From Acanthaster planci (taxonomy: Eukaryota > Echinodermata > Asteroidea > Valvatida > Acanthasteridae), in assembly GCF_001949145.1 (NCBI RefSeq), contig NW_019091431.1:1411426-1475425 (forward strand): a DNA stretch of 64,000 nucleotides. Reading direction: 5' to 3'. Under the pieces are notes generated by a model that saw nothing but the letters and a program-made list of their open reading frames with translations, ran no database searches and had not been told where the DNA came from. Of this stretch, positions 48,001 to 57,071 are shown piece by piece (within the stretch, counting starts at the first letter, position 1; every line of letters begins with the position of its first letter). The translations under genes were made by a program, and so were the position numbers.

Positions 48001-51000
48001 AGGTTAATTTTTTTCCCCCTCGGGGAAGCATTCAAAAACTGAGTGATGACGCTGGTGTTGAGCTACATGTACATCTGGAACCATTCACTTAAATTTTTCA
48101 CAAGGCTACCATGAATGTGTGCGACACAGTAAATGCAGCAGGCAGACAAAATGTCATCCACAACAAGTACAATCATGCACATTTCACAAAGTCACACTCT
48201 TCCCAGACAGTACACTTGAATTTGACTCACAGCCAATTCCAAATGTACAGCGTAACTTGCTGATTGGATTAACCAGTTTAATTGAAACCTTTAGAACCAC
48301 CAGGTGACACAACTTACTGAAAAGGCAAAACGCTGATTAAAAGAGATTCTGATGTATGTTTCAGCTATTTTTGGTTTGGTGCAGTTGGCTTTTAATGTTT
48401 TCTACATGTACAGCAGTGACCTGAGTTGGATTCTCACCAAGACAAAAAGAAAGTTGTTTTTTCCTCTTGAATATTCAAACCAGCGGCAGCGGGACGATTT
48501 TCAAAGTGGGGGGGCCAGTTGTTAGACCATCAGGCATCAGCCATTAATAGGCCGATCCATCAAGCCCCATCCCGTTACAGGCCCCCCCCCCACTCAAAAA
48601 AGGGGAGGGACGGGGCTACTGGCCCCCCTGTTCCCCCTTTCGCTGCCAATGATTCACACTCACTTTTACATATCCAACGTAAACCACTGTGTTTTTTATG
48701 TAGCAGCCTTATAAAATATTCTTTACTCACATTACATGTAAGTGCTCAATAACAAAACGTAAAGCACTGGTTTTAGCTGCTTAATGTTAGTGAACCTTTT
48801 TTTTGGGGGGGGGAGAGGAATCAAAGAGGATGGGGAGAGGGTTGGGTGGGGGAAGATGGGACAGCCATGTTAAATGTACTAGTATTTGGACCAAAGCTAG
48901 GACAATTCCCAACAGCGTTCACAACATTCTGTCCACACTGATGAATGAAATCCAGTTTTCCAGTTTGTCTATGCTGTGTGTTTGCCAAACACTGTTTCTG
49001 GCATCCCTTCCCCCCCCTCCCCGAGAGTAAGCCGGGCTAAAAAGTGGACAAAATGTAACGGGAGTAACGCTGGAAATGTCCTTTACGTGTGATATTCCTA
49101 CCTCAGTTTGTAAGCATCTAGTGCAGCTGGCGTTGTATCGTCCCATGTGGTCGTACGGGTAAGTTGGACAGCCAACCAACTCCTATGCCAAAGATAGAGG
49201 GTTGCTTGGTGTCAATTCATATCTGGATGGACGGACCTTCATCAAGCAGTGACCAGTTTGCTTATAGGGGCCCCATTGCCAAGTTGGCAGGTGCTGACAA
49301 TCTGACTGACTTCATGTGAGAATTCTATTTTGGCTTTTTAAGGAATACGACCATGGTGGCAGCAATGTAATTGCTGCATTCCTTGGACAAGCCTCTTGTA
49401 AGATCAACACAGGCAGGCTGGATGGCCACACCTGGCTATTTACTATTATCCTTACATCATTTCTCAATCCCAGACAAATATATGTACAACATATTTTTAC
49501 CATAGATTGCAAGATGCAATTTGCCAAACAGCTTTTTCTCTGGAGATGCCCTTACTTACACAAACTTGATTCTAAAAAATTGGTGACCTTATGATTTTCT
49601 TTTTTTTTTGGTGTTGCAACCCCATTGTGCCATGAATATACAATTCCAGTAACTAGCAGAGCTGTATGCCCTGCACTAGGTCATTCCACATCGCCAAAGA
49701 CATAAGCTAAACTGAACTGAAAAAAGGTAACACATAAAAAGGGAAATAACATCTGTCACTGCATGATCATGGTCTGTGTTTCAAACCAATGCATGATGTA
49801 AAGTTGAAAACGTAACAAATGAAAAATCGGCTGGGTAAAAAGCTGCCATGATATTTTGTTAACCACAAAGAGGGATGATACGCTGCCCTGGGCACCCCTC
49901 CCCAGAAAAATGAAAAACTGTGTTGGAAATGAGAAGTGGAAATGGGCCGGGTGCAAGTCTATTGTGTCACATGCAAAAAAAAAACTGTCCTGGGGGGGTT
50001 TGGGCAACAAGCATCCCGTTATTGGAACCCACAATGCTAAGTGCACTTATGAACGAACAGAACAGGTAGGCCAGACTAAATACAGGCATAATTCCAAACA
50101 GGAGAAAGCAGAAACTTTTGCACTGCCTGAAGCTAAAAAGCACTGCAACTGAAAAAGGAGTGGCAAGCAGTCTTGCTTGTATCTGCTCCGAGCGGAACAA
50201 AAGAGGGTACATGTTTTTGGTACGCACCGCCATGAGGCGCGCAAGTATATGCGCGTTTGACGCAGAGCACGCTGGGTAAGCGTAACTAATTTATCGCGGC
50301 ATGTATGGTTCTTGCATACAGCCAGAACGCATGCAAGAACCCGCTTGTAACCACCCGTCTTTCTTTCGCCGATTGGGGGTGCACTTCAGCTCGGGGCGGA
50401 TTGTTTGATTTAGTTGGTATGTGCGCTTGTTTATCTTTTTTAGTTTGCTCAAAGACAAAGCTCTGAAAAAGACAAACCTGTTTCACTGTAATGCTAATGA
50501 CAGCTGTTTTAAAGATATAGCACACATACAATTTGTATTCAATTGATTTTCTTGTGCAAAACAAGCTGTTTACAGTAAATATAAAAAAAAAGCAACTAAT
50601 GCACTTGCTAATCTCACTACCACAGAACTACATTTTCTACCATATGCTGCAATGCTACAGACCAGAGATTCTCAATTACACACAATTTGGCTTAGCAAAG
50701 GTCCCTCTGTCCAAACATCAATACGATGCACACTGCATGATTTTTTTTTTTTGGCCAAGCACATGTAGTATCTTGGCACGTAATTATTTCTGTATGGCAG
50801 GGCAATCAAATCAAGGGCTGGCTAGCCAAAGACAGACAGGAAAACAGAAAAGCGGAGCAAGTGCTTTTATTACACAGTGCACAAAGGTAGTACATACTTT
50901 TTTTTCACACGCAGGTACTACAGTGATAAAAATGGAAGTGACACTCTCCTAGTTTGCGATGTATTTCCAGAAACCATTTCTTTACTTCTGACATGCTCAA

Positions 51001-51393
51001 AGCAAAGTGAATGCGGTGCCCTCAACAGGGTGTGCACAAAACTGATACAGCTTCAGCATTCCTTTCTGGCCCTTCTACCAACTGAAGTGGTTAAAGCAGG
51101 AGGCACTTTTTAACGAGTAGAGCTTTGAGGAGAAAGGAAAAGAACTGAAAGAAGCGGTAACACTGATAGAGTTTACTTACCAGTGAGTTGAGCGCCTGGT
51201 GCGTAGGCAAGATGGTGGCGCCGGGTTGATGCAGCTGCATGCTTGCCGCAGCAGCCTGCAGCTGCAGCTGCTGGTTGTGAAAGTTCTGCAGCATCTTCTG
51301 GGCTGCGATACTGTTCTTACCGTTGATCTCCAGCTGGGTCTTCAGGTGGGGTGGCGGGTGCAGGTATTTGCAGTCTTCTCGCGTACAGCGGCC
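23877..51393 (-). CDS. MBNL: Muscleblind-like RNA-binding splicing regulator with an added third CCCH pair (partial, 5' exons beyond the right edge)
   Basis: Minus-strand exons in transcript order: 51181-51393, 49102-49182 (candidate), 43801-43905, 41642-41821, 40477-40701, 39389-39460 (candidate), 35051-35116, 32651-32816, 31300-31383 (candidate), 28903-28982, 26842-26926, then either 25965-26137 or 23877-24079. Every junction is GT-AG and phases agree. Muscleblind proteins bind YGCY RNA through tandem CCCH fingers and control alternative splicing and RNA localisation. Diagnostic blocks are [18 protein letters not shown] (finger 2), [16 protein letters not shown] (finger 3) and [18 protein letters not shown] (finger 4). 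The exon with finger 1 and the start codon was sought in 51394-64000 and not found, so it lies to the right. Beyond the usual C-terminal region, the same strand and phase lead to two more CCCH fingers. That these belong to the same transcript is inferred from phase matching, strand and absence of an intervening gene. Confidence 0.93.
24080..25964 (-). other. Segment between the two alternative terminal exons
   Basis: AT-rich, no coding exon seen. It should contain the proximal exon's 3' UTR and its poly(A) site, followed by intron leading to the distal exon. The proximal stop is followed within 100 nt on the transcribed strand by A/C-rich sequence. Confidence 0.5.
25965..26137 (-). CDS. MBNL: Sixth CCCH zinc finger, proximal alternative terminal exon
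   Basis: Phase 1 acceptor (CTTCACAG), stop TGA at 25965-25967, 173 nt. It encodes [18 protein letters not shown], then the remaining ligands in [14 protein letters not shown] (Cx7Cx4Cx3H) and a short Ala/Val/Pro tail of about 26 residues. It is homologous to the distal exon 23877-24079 and both accept the same phase-1 donor. An internal AAG|GTAACG could act as a cryptic donor. Confidence 0.82.
26527..26757. mobile_element. TA-flanked MITE, copy 1
   Basis: 231 bp with ends TCCACTCCGAG and CTCGGGGCGGA, flanked by TA on each side. It has strong internal similarity to 50180-50402 and weaker similarity to 47029-47281. Copy 1 lies about 85 bp downstream of the finger-5 exon in transcript terms. 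TA duplication suggests a Tc1/mariner-type source. Confidence 0.65.
26842..26926 (-). CDS. MBNL: Fifth CCCH zinc-finger exon
   Basis: 85 nt, phase 0 to 1, donor GAAG|GTAAGG. It encodes [20 protein letters not shown] then CRYAHVTE: a complete Cx7Cx4Cx3H finger of muscleblind/ZC3H10 style. The acceptor is a TAGCAG tandem, so an extra Gln codon (exon to 26929) may be optional. The preceding exon (28903-28982) ends in phase 0 and joins cleanly. It could belong to a separate gene, but no start codon or promoter-like break is seen. Confidence 0.82.
27001..27217. mobile_element. TA-flanked inverted-repeat element
   Basis: 217 bp flanked by TA. The left arm CAGTCAATCTGGTTCGTAAG is mirrored near the right end (CTTACGAACCTGATAGACCTG), about 30 bp of imperfect terminal inverted repeat ending CAG/CTG. 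It is non-coding. Confidence 0.6.
27231..27338. repeat. Inverted repeat (GCTTTGTTTAC arms)
   Basis: TGATGTCACGCTTTGTTTAC at the left is mirrored by GTAAACAAAGCTCGACGTCA at the right, with a spacer of about 60 bp. It adjoins the 27001-27217 element and may be a second or nested insertion. Confidence 0.5.
28081..28252. mobile_element. Foldback (hairpin) element, 172 bp
   Basis: Nearly the whole element is an inverted repeat with about 75-bp arms around a 16-bp loop (for example GTGCCTCCAAGAG versus CTCTTGGAGGCGC, and GGCCAATCACAATGCG versus CGCATTGTGATTGGCC). It is flanked by TA on both sides. It would form a long hairpin in RNA. Confidence 0.7.
28903..28982 (-). CDS. MBNL: MBNL C-terminal exon preceded by a 320-nt AG-free zone
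   Basis: 80 nt, phase 1 to 0, donor CAG|GTAACT. It encodes [17 protein letters not shown] and YTHQVMAQQ, resembling the MTPATSVVPMVHGATPATV region of vertebrate MBNL1 in position and composition. Because the length is not a multiple of three, skipping it would change the downstream frame, as for the 95-nt exon of MBNL1. Confidence 0.8.
28985..29304 (-). promoter_or_regulatory. MBNL: Exceptionally long AG-exclusion zone (320 nt)
   Basis: Between the acceptor AG at 28983-28984 and the next AG at 29305-29306 the transcribed strand has none in 320 nt, whereas the mirror dinucleotide GA occurs about eight times. A 19-bp direct repeat (28992-29010 and 29011-29029, with a third partial copy) abuts the acceptor. 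The pattern implies a distant branch point. Confidence 0.75.
28992..29038. repeat. 19-bp direct repeat beside an MBNL acceptor
   Basis: CATGGCAACAAGACATCAT occurs twice head to tail with a partial third copy. On the transcribed strand this places two TTGCC (YGCY-type) motifs within 40 nt of the acceptor of exon 28903-28982. Confidence 0.8.
29305..31299 (-). other. MBNL intronic sequence, AT-rich
   Basis: No exon, inverted-repeat element or conserved-looking block recognised beyond the AG-free zone at its left edge. Confidence 0.5.
31300..31383 (-). CDS. MBNL: Candidate in-frame MBNL cassette exon (28 aa, Trp-rich)
   Basis: 84 nt, phase 1 to 1, open only because the frame inherited from 32651-32816 fits. 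The acceptor TTGTTTTTCCCAG is excellent and the donor AAG|GTGCCA moderate. It encodes [14 protein letters not shown] and a tail containing WQKATPE. It joins in frame to both neighbours, and skipping preserves the frame. Confidence 0.55.
32651..32816 (-). CDS. MBNL: MBNL C-terminal-region exon
   Basis: 166 nt, phase 0 to 1, acceptor CATACCCAG, strong donor CAA|GTGAGT. It encodes [18 protein letters not shown], which aligns with the vertebrate stretch after exon 5 (Pro-rich followed by Pro-Lys-Arg/Lys), then a His/Gln/Met-rich tail ending SHYLPPP. The AG-free tract upstream is 79 nt. Confidence 0.82.
32817..35050 (-). other. MBNL intron, AT-rich
   Basis: No exon recognised. A GA-rich run near 32860-32885 lies in the pyrimidine tract of the 32816 acceptor (CT-rich on the transcribed strand). 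The rest is ordinary AT-rich sequence. Confidence 0.5.
35051..35116 (-). CDS. MBNL: MBNL nuclear-localisation cassette exon
   Basis: 66 nt, 22 codons, phase 0 to 0, encoding [19 protein letters not shown] plus IIL. It occupies the place of vertebrate MBNL1 exon 5, a 54-nt cassette with a KRP-type nuclear signal that MBNL1 protein itself represses. Here the acceptor AG (35117-35118) is preceded by 143 nt with no AG on the transcribed strand, containing six YGCY motifs. An alternative donor 9 nt further (GAA|GTAGTC, exon 35042-35116) also keeps the frame. Both donors are weak, as expected for a regulated exon. Confidence 0.72.
35119..35261 (-). promoter_or_regulatory. MBNL: AG-exclusion zone with YGCY cluster upstream of the NLS exon
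   Basis: On the transcribed strand there is no AG dinucleotide across 143 nt. Within it GCATTGCTGCTCTGCTTGCT gives four TGCT motifs in about 20 nt, and TGCT and TGCC occur again closer to the exon. Muscleblind fingers bind YGCY. A TACTAAT sequence lies next to the acceptor but is too close to serve as its branch point; the branch point should lie far upstream. Confidence 0.7.
35262..39388 (-). other. MBNL intron
   Basis: No convincing exon recognised. A strong unassigned acceptor-like site (CTCTCCTCCAG on the transcribed strand) is at 38729-38730, preceded by 115 nt free of AG (38731-38845). A G-rich block on the plus strand is at 38710-38770. Confidence 0.5.
39389..39460 (-). CDS. MBNL: Candidate in-frame MBNL cassette exon (24 aa) or alternative first exon
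   Basis: 72 nt, phase 0 to 0, donor TTT|GTGAGT (near-consensus), with three closely spaced AGs in front. It would encode [20 protein letters not shown] and a few more residues, in keeping with the Pro/Gln-rich C-terminal region. The exon begins at an ATG in AAGATGGC context, so it could instead be an initiator exon of an internal promoter. No family match is recalled. Confidence 0.4.
40161..40232 (+). repeat. G-rich tract able to form G-quadruplexes
   Basis: Plus strand carries at least eight runs of four or more G within about 70 bp. The MBNL transcript strand is correspondingly C-rich. It lies 245 nt downstream (transcript sense) of the finger-3/4 exon. Confidence 0.7.
40477..40701 (-). 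CDS. MBNL: MBNL exon: zinc fingers 3 and 4
   Basis: 225 nt, 75 codons, phase 0 to 0, strong donor GTG|GTGAGT. Finger 3 is [18 protein letters not shown] with spacing Cx7Cx4Cx3H; vertebrate MBNL finger 3 has Cx7Cx6Cx3H as I recall it, so two residues are missing here. Finger 4 is [18 protein letters not shown] (Cx7Cx4Cx3H), followed by [13 protein letters not shown], a near-exact match to vertebrate MBNL. No AG occurs on the transcribed strand for 212 nt upstream of the acceptor (40704-40915). Confidence 0.97.
40704..40915 (-). promoter_or_regulatory. MBNL: AG-exclusion zone upstream of finger-3/4 exon (212 nt)
   Basis: No AG on the transcribed strand for 212 nt before the acceptor at 40702-40703. 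Part of the zone is simply pyrimidine-rich, so base composition contributes. Confidence 0.6.
41642..41821 (-). CDS. MBNL: MBNL linker exon ending at finger 3
   Basis: 180 nt, 60 codons, phase 0 to 0. It starts [19 protein letters not shown] and ends RPKNDKLE; the donor is GAA|GTAAGA and the next exon begins VCRE, reproducing the vertebrate DRLEVCRE junction. An alternative acceptor (CACAG) 7 nt inside would break phase, so CAAG was chosen. Confidence 0.88.
43801..43905 (-). CDS. MBNL: MBNL linker exon (Ser/Pro/Ala-rich, 35 aa)
   Basis: 105 nt, phase 0 to 0, acceptor CTCCTGTAG, donor ATG|GTTAGT. It encodes [18 protein letters not shown] then a Tyr-rich stretch ([11 protein letters not shown]). 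The other two frames contain stops. It belongs to the low-complexity linker between finger pairs 1/2 and 3/4. An upstream intronic cluster of TGAATATTCA palindromes lies at 44026-44335. Confidence 0.8.
44026..44335. promoter_or_regulatory. Cluster of TGAATATTCA palindromes
   Basis: Exact copies at 44026-44035, 44125-44134, 44287-44296 and 44326-44335, a one-mismatch copy (TGAATGTTCA) at 44218-44227 and a half copy near 44088. The 10-mer is its own reverse complement. It resembles POU-type palindromes and also contains the GAAnnTTC unit of heat-shock elements. It lies just upstream (transcript sense) of MBNL exon 43801-43905. A further exact copy is at about 48469. Confidence 0.65.
47029..47281. 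mobile_element. TA-flanked MITE, diverged copy 2
   Basis: 253 bp, ends TCCATTCTGAG and CAGGGCGGA, flanked by TA on both sides. It aligns along its length with the copies at 26527 and 50180 but is clearly more diverged. Confidence 0.6.
49102..49182 (-). CDS. MBNL: Candidate in-frame MBNL cassette exon (27 aa)
   Basis: 81 nt, phase 0 at both ends, open, between acceptor CTTTGGCATAG and donor GAG|GTAGGA. It would encode a Cys/Tyr-containing peptide including [15 protein letters not shown]. Skipping or including it preserves the frame between the finger-2 exon and 43801-43905. No family match is recalled, so this rests on splice signals, length and frame. Confidence 0.45.
50180..50402. mobile_element. 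TA-flanked MITE, copy 3
   Basis: 223 bp, ends TCTGCTCCGAG and CTCGGGGCGGA. The left flank is TA and the right flank TT, consistent with decay of the duplication. Its interior is nearly identical to copy 1 (for example GAGGCGCGCAAGTATATG). Confidence 0.65.
51181..51393 (-). CDS. MBNL: MBNL exon: zinc finger 2 and Gln-rich linker
   Basis: 213 nt, 71 codons, phase 0 at both ends. The exon begins [18 protein letters not shown], the C-terminal three ligands (C, C, H) of CCCH finger 2; the first cysteine is in the preceding exon outside the window, as in vertebrate MBNL1, where the exon border falls at the same Lys/Gly position. Then follows [15 protein letters not shown] and a linker rich in Gln, Leu and Ala. 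Acceptor TTACAG and donor CTG|GTAAGT are good. Confidence 0.95.
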
Positions 51394-54300
51394 CTGTAAC
51401 AAGCAAGTTGAGGAGGGAAGGTGTAAATTGTGTGATGCTGTTAATTAAAGACAGGCCATTCACATTGTAACAGGGCATTTAAATGCTGCAGGGAGGCATT
51501 TGTGGAGGCACAGTTGAGGGCACTGTTTGGTGCCTACCCAAGAGAGACAGGTGAAAATGCCTCATGAAACATTGAAATGAAAGGAGTACAGGTGCCAGTT
51601 AAACAATGTGTATGAAATGTGCCTACTACTTCACAGAGATGTTTTTTTCTTCTAACCCCCCCCTCCCGAGCACACATGGGATTTGGAAAGAAACCACTTT
51701 GCCCATACAGTACACTCTACCTCAGAATATCCAGTTACGGCTATACAACTGAGAATTATCAATGCAGAGGGGTTGTGATGTTAACAGTAATTGTAATGAC
51801 TAAACTGGAGGGGGAAAAAAAGGAAATTGAAACCACTCACTAACGGGGTAATGAGAAACACTTATAATGTTGAAAAATACTGCATCATGAGGCCAACGAG
51901 TGCAACTTGAGGACAATCCCAGGAAGTTTATTCTTTCACAAAATTTGAATACCGCTGATAGTATACATTGTGCACAAACATCTTGCTTTCCTTTTTGAAC
52001 AGGGACTCCATGAGATCAACAGAGAACAGTGCCATGAATCCAGGGTTTGGTTGGAAGTCTGCTTAGCAGGTGCAACAAATTCAAGTGCCTTGGCCCCGTC
52101 TTGGTAGATTTCAACTTAATTTTGCATTGTTTAAAAAATTGATCTCCTGTGGCCCAAATCCATCCTTGGAAATAGATTTCAACCTGCCGTATGCACTGTG
52201 TACAAGCTATTTTTTTTGTGTTTTTTCCTTTCTTGGTCGCTGTAACTCCTTGTCACTTTCTCCCTTTACTCTTTCCCAGGCTACAAAGCCAAGTTCCAAG
52301 ACCGCATCCGTCTCCCATCCTGCCAGCTGGCTGTGCTCCGTTATTGCAGAATAAAACCAGCGAGTAATCCGGACTGTTTATTTACAACGCACTCTGTCCG
52401 CGATAAATCACCTCCCTAATCACAAGGCAGACGACGATATCAAACAGCGACCAAGAAAGGAGAAAAAAAAGGAAAAAAGAAGGAGAGAAAAAAAAAAAGA
52501 TATAAAAAATCAAGCAATTTATGATGCATCCTTTTGCCTCTTTCTCAATCACGGGGTACTCTGCGAATTAAAAAGTCAAGGCGGAAAATTTGAGTCCAGT
52601 TGCAATGCGACACACAAGAAGAATATGACTTCTGTCGTCTGGCCAAGAGGTGATAAATTTATTCAAGTTCTTGCAACTTGCTTTGTTTTCTTTTAGGAGA
52701 GGAGGACAGTTGGAGGATGGGGGATGGTGGACGAATGATTTACTGTTCATGAGATCAAGGAAGTATTGGTATTAGGAAGTGTTTATGAGGATAGTGATTC
52801 AACTGGACAATTCATTTTTATGATATTTACTCTGATTCACGCTGAGGAGTACGGTGACTAATTCTGAGAAGGTTGAACGCAATCTTTTTTCCCCCCTCAC
52901 ATCTCAGTTTTTATCGATACAAACTCACCACAATGTCCTGACATTCTGTCCTGGGGGGAAATTGAGGTATCATGTGGCACGTTTGTATAACATGACCGCA
53001 TGACTCAAAAATCACTGTAATTAACATCACAGGGGCACTGGTCTCAAAACAGATGGTCTACCGTGCCTCCCTGATATGGTTCTTGTCATTTTAGAAAAAT
53101 GGTGGGTGTTTCAAATGAACTCCAACTAATCCAGTACAAAAACTATCACAAAAAAAGCAAACCATGCCCCATCAAATTTGAAACAAAATCAGTTGTAAAT
53201 TAACAAAACATGTGCAAGTCTATCAATGGATATGAGCACATATTTCCAGGGCATCCCAAGTAAACACGACACCGACAACACATATCTCCAAAAACGAGAT
53301 CTCAATTACAAACAGCACCATTCACACGACGATGAGCTCAACCTGCACAGCTCCTGGCCAAGTCTCATTAGCAACACTGCTGCCAATTCCAATTTCATTA
53401 ATAAACACTTGGCATAGTTCTCTAATGAGACGCAGGGAAAAAAAAGGTTTTTTTTTTTTCATTCGAGGTGACTGACCGGAACTTCTTCATGCTATGAACA
53501 TTGGCCGAACCCCCCCCAAAAAAAGAAGAAGAAAGGAACAGATAGAAAGATTGTGACGGTGAGAAAGGAGATAGAGAAAAAGTTGGCTCTCTTTCGCTCG
53601 TGACGAGACAGGAAAGAACATATCGCCCCTGGCTGTCACAAAATATCCCACACGAGAAATCGAGTCAGGAGCTTGACAGGCCGCTCAATTCCAAGGGGTG
53701 GCGGTGGCCGCTGCATTTTATCGCCACTTGAAATGGAGGAAGAAGAAGTTGGGGAAAGAGAGGAGAGAGAGAGAGAGAGCGAGAAAGAGTACAACGAGGA
53801 AAAAAAATCTCGCTGGGCTCATTACGAACCCTGCGGGGCCTCAGCTGCCATGCCACAATAACTGGCACTTACTATGCAGGAATTGGATACCGGCGACTTA
53901 ATTTGATTTCAAGTAGCTTTCAGACAGTGGAAGCCGTGAACAACACATCACCCTCCTTGAGTCACCTATAAACCCAGTGCCGCATAAAAAAATAAAACAT
54001 AAAATAAAAAAGGGAAGGGGGGGAGGATAATTTCTGGACCATGCATTGTTGTCACAGGCCAGCAGCTTTTGTTACTTTGCCACGAACAATGCACAACCTC
54101 TGGCCCTGATATTCCTGAGACCTGCCACGTCATCGACAGGTTGTCTGGCTCTCCAGACTCCTTGCAATCCAACCCACCGACTCCCCTCCAGCCAGAAAGA
54201 GTAATTTGCATACATGTAACGATCGCTATCATTGGATACATTTCTCAATCCTCCCCTTTCTCTTTTTATATAAAGATTTAGCATCCCTGGAAATACAATA

Positions 54301-55559
54301 TTATGGTGTGGTAAGAGCACACCACTGTTTGGAGTCTCGACAGCCCGCTCTGTCTCCAGACTCACTTGATCGAATTAAGCGCAGGTATCGATCTCCAATT
54401 TCATTCCTTTCCTGTGTCGTTCTAAATAAACAAGTAATGTGACAGCCCAATTAGACAATTAACAAATAGACAGGCATGTCATTTACACTGGCAGTGACCG
54501 ACAATGCTATGCAGGACTCATGTAAGAGTGCAGTGTGAAGACTACACTTTTCTCTCCAAGGAGCCAGCCTTCAAAACTTCCAGACAAACATGTAACATGC
54601 AAAAAGAAGTCAGCTTTGGCTTGGACACCAGTCACATGTGTGTGGTATTAGGGGATATAATCCCCCCAAAAATTCACCACAAATTTTTCAACATTAGGAG
54701 AAAAAACCTGCCTGAAATACAATGTAGCTGCACTTTTGGGGATAAAATATTTTGATACACAAGGGTTTGTCCTACCCCCAAACTTTCAAGACAACAGTCA
54801 GATGTACACAATGAGATCTCCATGCAGCCACAGCTTCAGTAAGTCAACCCTTGCTGAACCAATAAGCTTTCAACATTTATATGCACATCAGCCAGACAAA
54901 AACCACCCCAATAGCTATAAAACTTTTTTTACCCCCCACACCTCCACTGACCTGCAAAACCACCCCAGACAAAGGCTCACAACAATAATGGCACTGGCCA
55001 TTTACCTGTCCTTACCTCTGTTAACGGCAGGGGAAGAACATGTTTATAGAAAATACCAAAGCGTAAAAAGCGCCCCGGATCTCCCCATGGTGGAATTCAT
55101 CCAAACAATCCCGACTCCCAGCATGCCTAAGCTATTGCAGTCTGACCTCCGACCTGAAGCCCCAACACCAAATGCCGCTGCCTTTCATGCCTATGCTCAA
55201 GTGCATGTAATCAGCTTGATGTCTGCTTGGTAAAGACACAGCATGAGGCCAACCCAGATCTTACTTCCAACACATTTAGCAATGTTTAAACGCCTCCCCC
55301 TGACAATGGTGGTGAAACCACAAACAGACAGCTTTTGTTAACCCAATTTTTCCCAGATACCCCTTGCTGGAGAATTTTTCTCCTGTTCCTCACACCTTTC
55401 TCTCCACCCCGTCACCTGAGATTGGAGACTGGGGTGTGGGAGTGGGGACAATAGGTTTCCCCTCGGCCACCCCTCAAGGGAGATTTGGATCCGACAGCCA
55501 ATCGACAAACTCGATTCTGCCTGGGTTGTGACGCAGACAGCGGTGTTCTGGTGAAACAG

Positions 55560-55660
55560 CGGATCTGGATTAATCGAGCGCTGGGCCCAGACTGCATTAT
55601 TGACGGAAATTAATCGTGGATTACCGGGCCCTTGCCAGTATGCATGCGGTTTGGTGCAGC
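55560..55660. promoter_or_regulatory. Candidate enhancer core with repeated TAATC words
   Basis: Three GGATTA/TAATC-type (Otx/bicoid-class) words and an ATTATTGAC word lie within 100 bp, between two GGGCCC hexamers. Motif reading only. Confidence 0.3.
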
Positions 55661-57071
55661 ATGTTTACCGAGGATGACTAACTGTGTGTAACCGACTGGT
55701 ATTCCCCTCCAAATGGTGGGAAAAGTTGGCTGATTATTTTATTCCCTAAACTGACGAAAGACACGTATTGTAAGAAAATCCATAGGAAAATACCAGTACT
55801 TACAAATACATTACTGCTAGGTTCACTTACACTTTTTCGGAGAGATTTTTTTTTACTGTTAATCGTTAGGATTTCAATAAAAATGACTTCCAAGGTTCTG
55901 TGTTGCATAAAAATCTCCACAACTTACAGACAGCGCTCCTTCTAGATCAACATGATGAACATTGTCCACTTAAGTAGACACGTCCTTGAAGAGTCTTAAC
56001 TAAACCAGATGCCTCCGACATTTTTTATTAAAACCAGATTTAAAAAAATTAACTGGTAAAATGTCATCATTTGTGCATGCTCCCTACTGTCAACTGATAA
56101 TGCCACTTCATTAGTTTGGCCGACCAGATGAATGAGTGGCATTACATCAATCTCAAACTAAACCTTCTTAGTGTGTAACGACAGTAGCAGACACAACTTG
56201 CATTTCCCAGCCCGCCCAAACTCTTCCAAGATATTGTTCCAGCCTGGCTGACATGGTTCCATCGGAGGGACGAGTGAAAAATATAAAAGCACTGTAGTAA
56301 ACTGTCAGCTGATACACAGCAAGAAACTTTGATGCAACATGTATTTTACAACAACATGTTCCTCCCCTTTGGAAATGTCTTCACTTTGCTTTTCAACTAT
56401 AACCATATCAGTTAAGTGGATCGTAACAACTAATCTGTCCCACTGCATCAAATCTCAAATCTATTTTTTCCCAGGAACCTTTTTCTCGAGAGTGCCTATC
56501 TTGACCAGCAATGGCAACAAGTTCCACTCCTTACCACTCTTGAACCAGTAAAAATGAGTGTGCCAAAAACCCATTACTGACCAAACCCTTTAAGAAATCC
56601 ATGTACTCCGCAAAGCCGACTGGAAAATGCATTTGGCCTTTTGGGGGGAGGGGGGTTGGAGGAACAGGGGAAGGAATCAGGAAGGAAAGACTGATTTCTC
56701 TCTTTAACTGAAATCATGCTACCAGCTGCGTTTCCCTTCAGCATGCGAGCATGTCTGGAACATACATACTGTGCACAAGGAACTCCTTTTTCTGGAGTAA
56801 ACATTTCACCAGACAAACACAGTTATTCAACGGACAGCATTTCTCAATTGTTTACGTAGACATTACAGTCATTCCTGACATTCCTTTCGACAAGTTAGTA
56901 TCACCATACATCATGTGATACAGTCAGAGGCAGAGAGCATATCACTCAAGTTCAGGGCTGTGAAATCTGTGAGGGAATGTCAGGAGCTTTCACCTAAAAT
57001 ACACATGTATACCGGGTACCTGAGGATTTGACAATTTCAATTTGACAATTTCAACCTATTATGGGGTAAAT

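Larger units (their letters stand above)
43906..49101 (-). other. MBNL intron 43.9-49.1 kb
   Basis: Besides the palindrome cluster and the MITE copy at 47029-47281, no exon is recognised. The stretches 44.5-45.2 kb and 45.5-46.4 kb are of higher complexity than the rest and may contain regulatory sequence. A CT microsatellite is at 46246-46263. Confidence 0.45.

Noticed and set aside
54072-54365. 97-codon minus-strand ORF as the missing 5' MBNL exon
   Set aside because: It contains no CCCH finger-1 pattern (CREFQRG..C..CKFAH-like) and no phase-compatible donor toward 51393.
54736-55233. 165-codon plus-strand ORF
   Set aside because: Composition looks like translated non-coding sequence, with no homologous block recognised; it overlaps a region better read as intronic.
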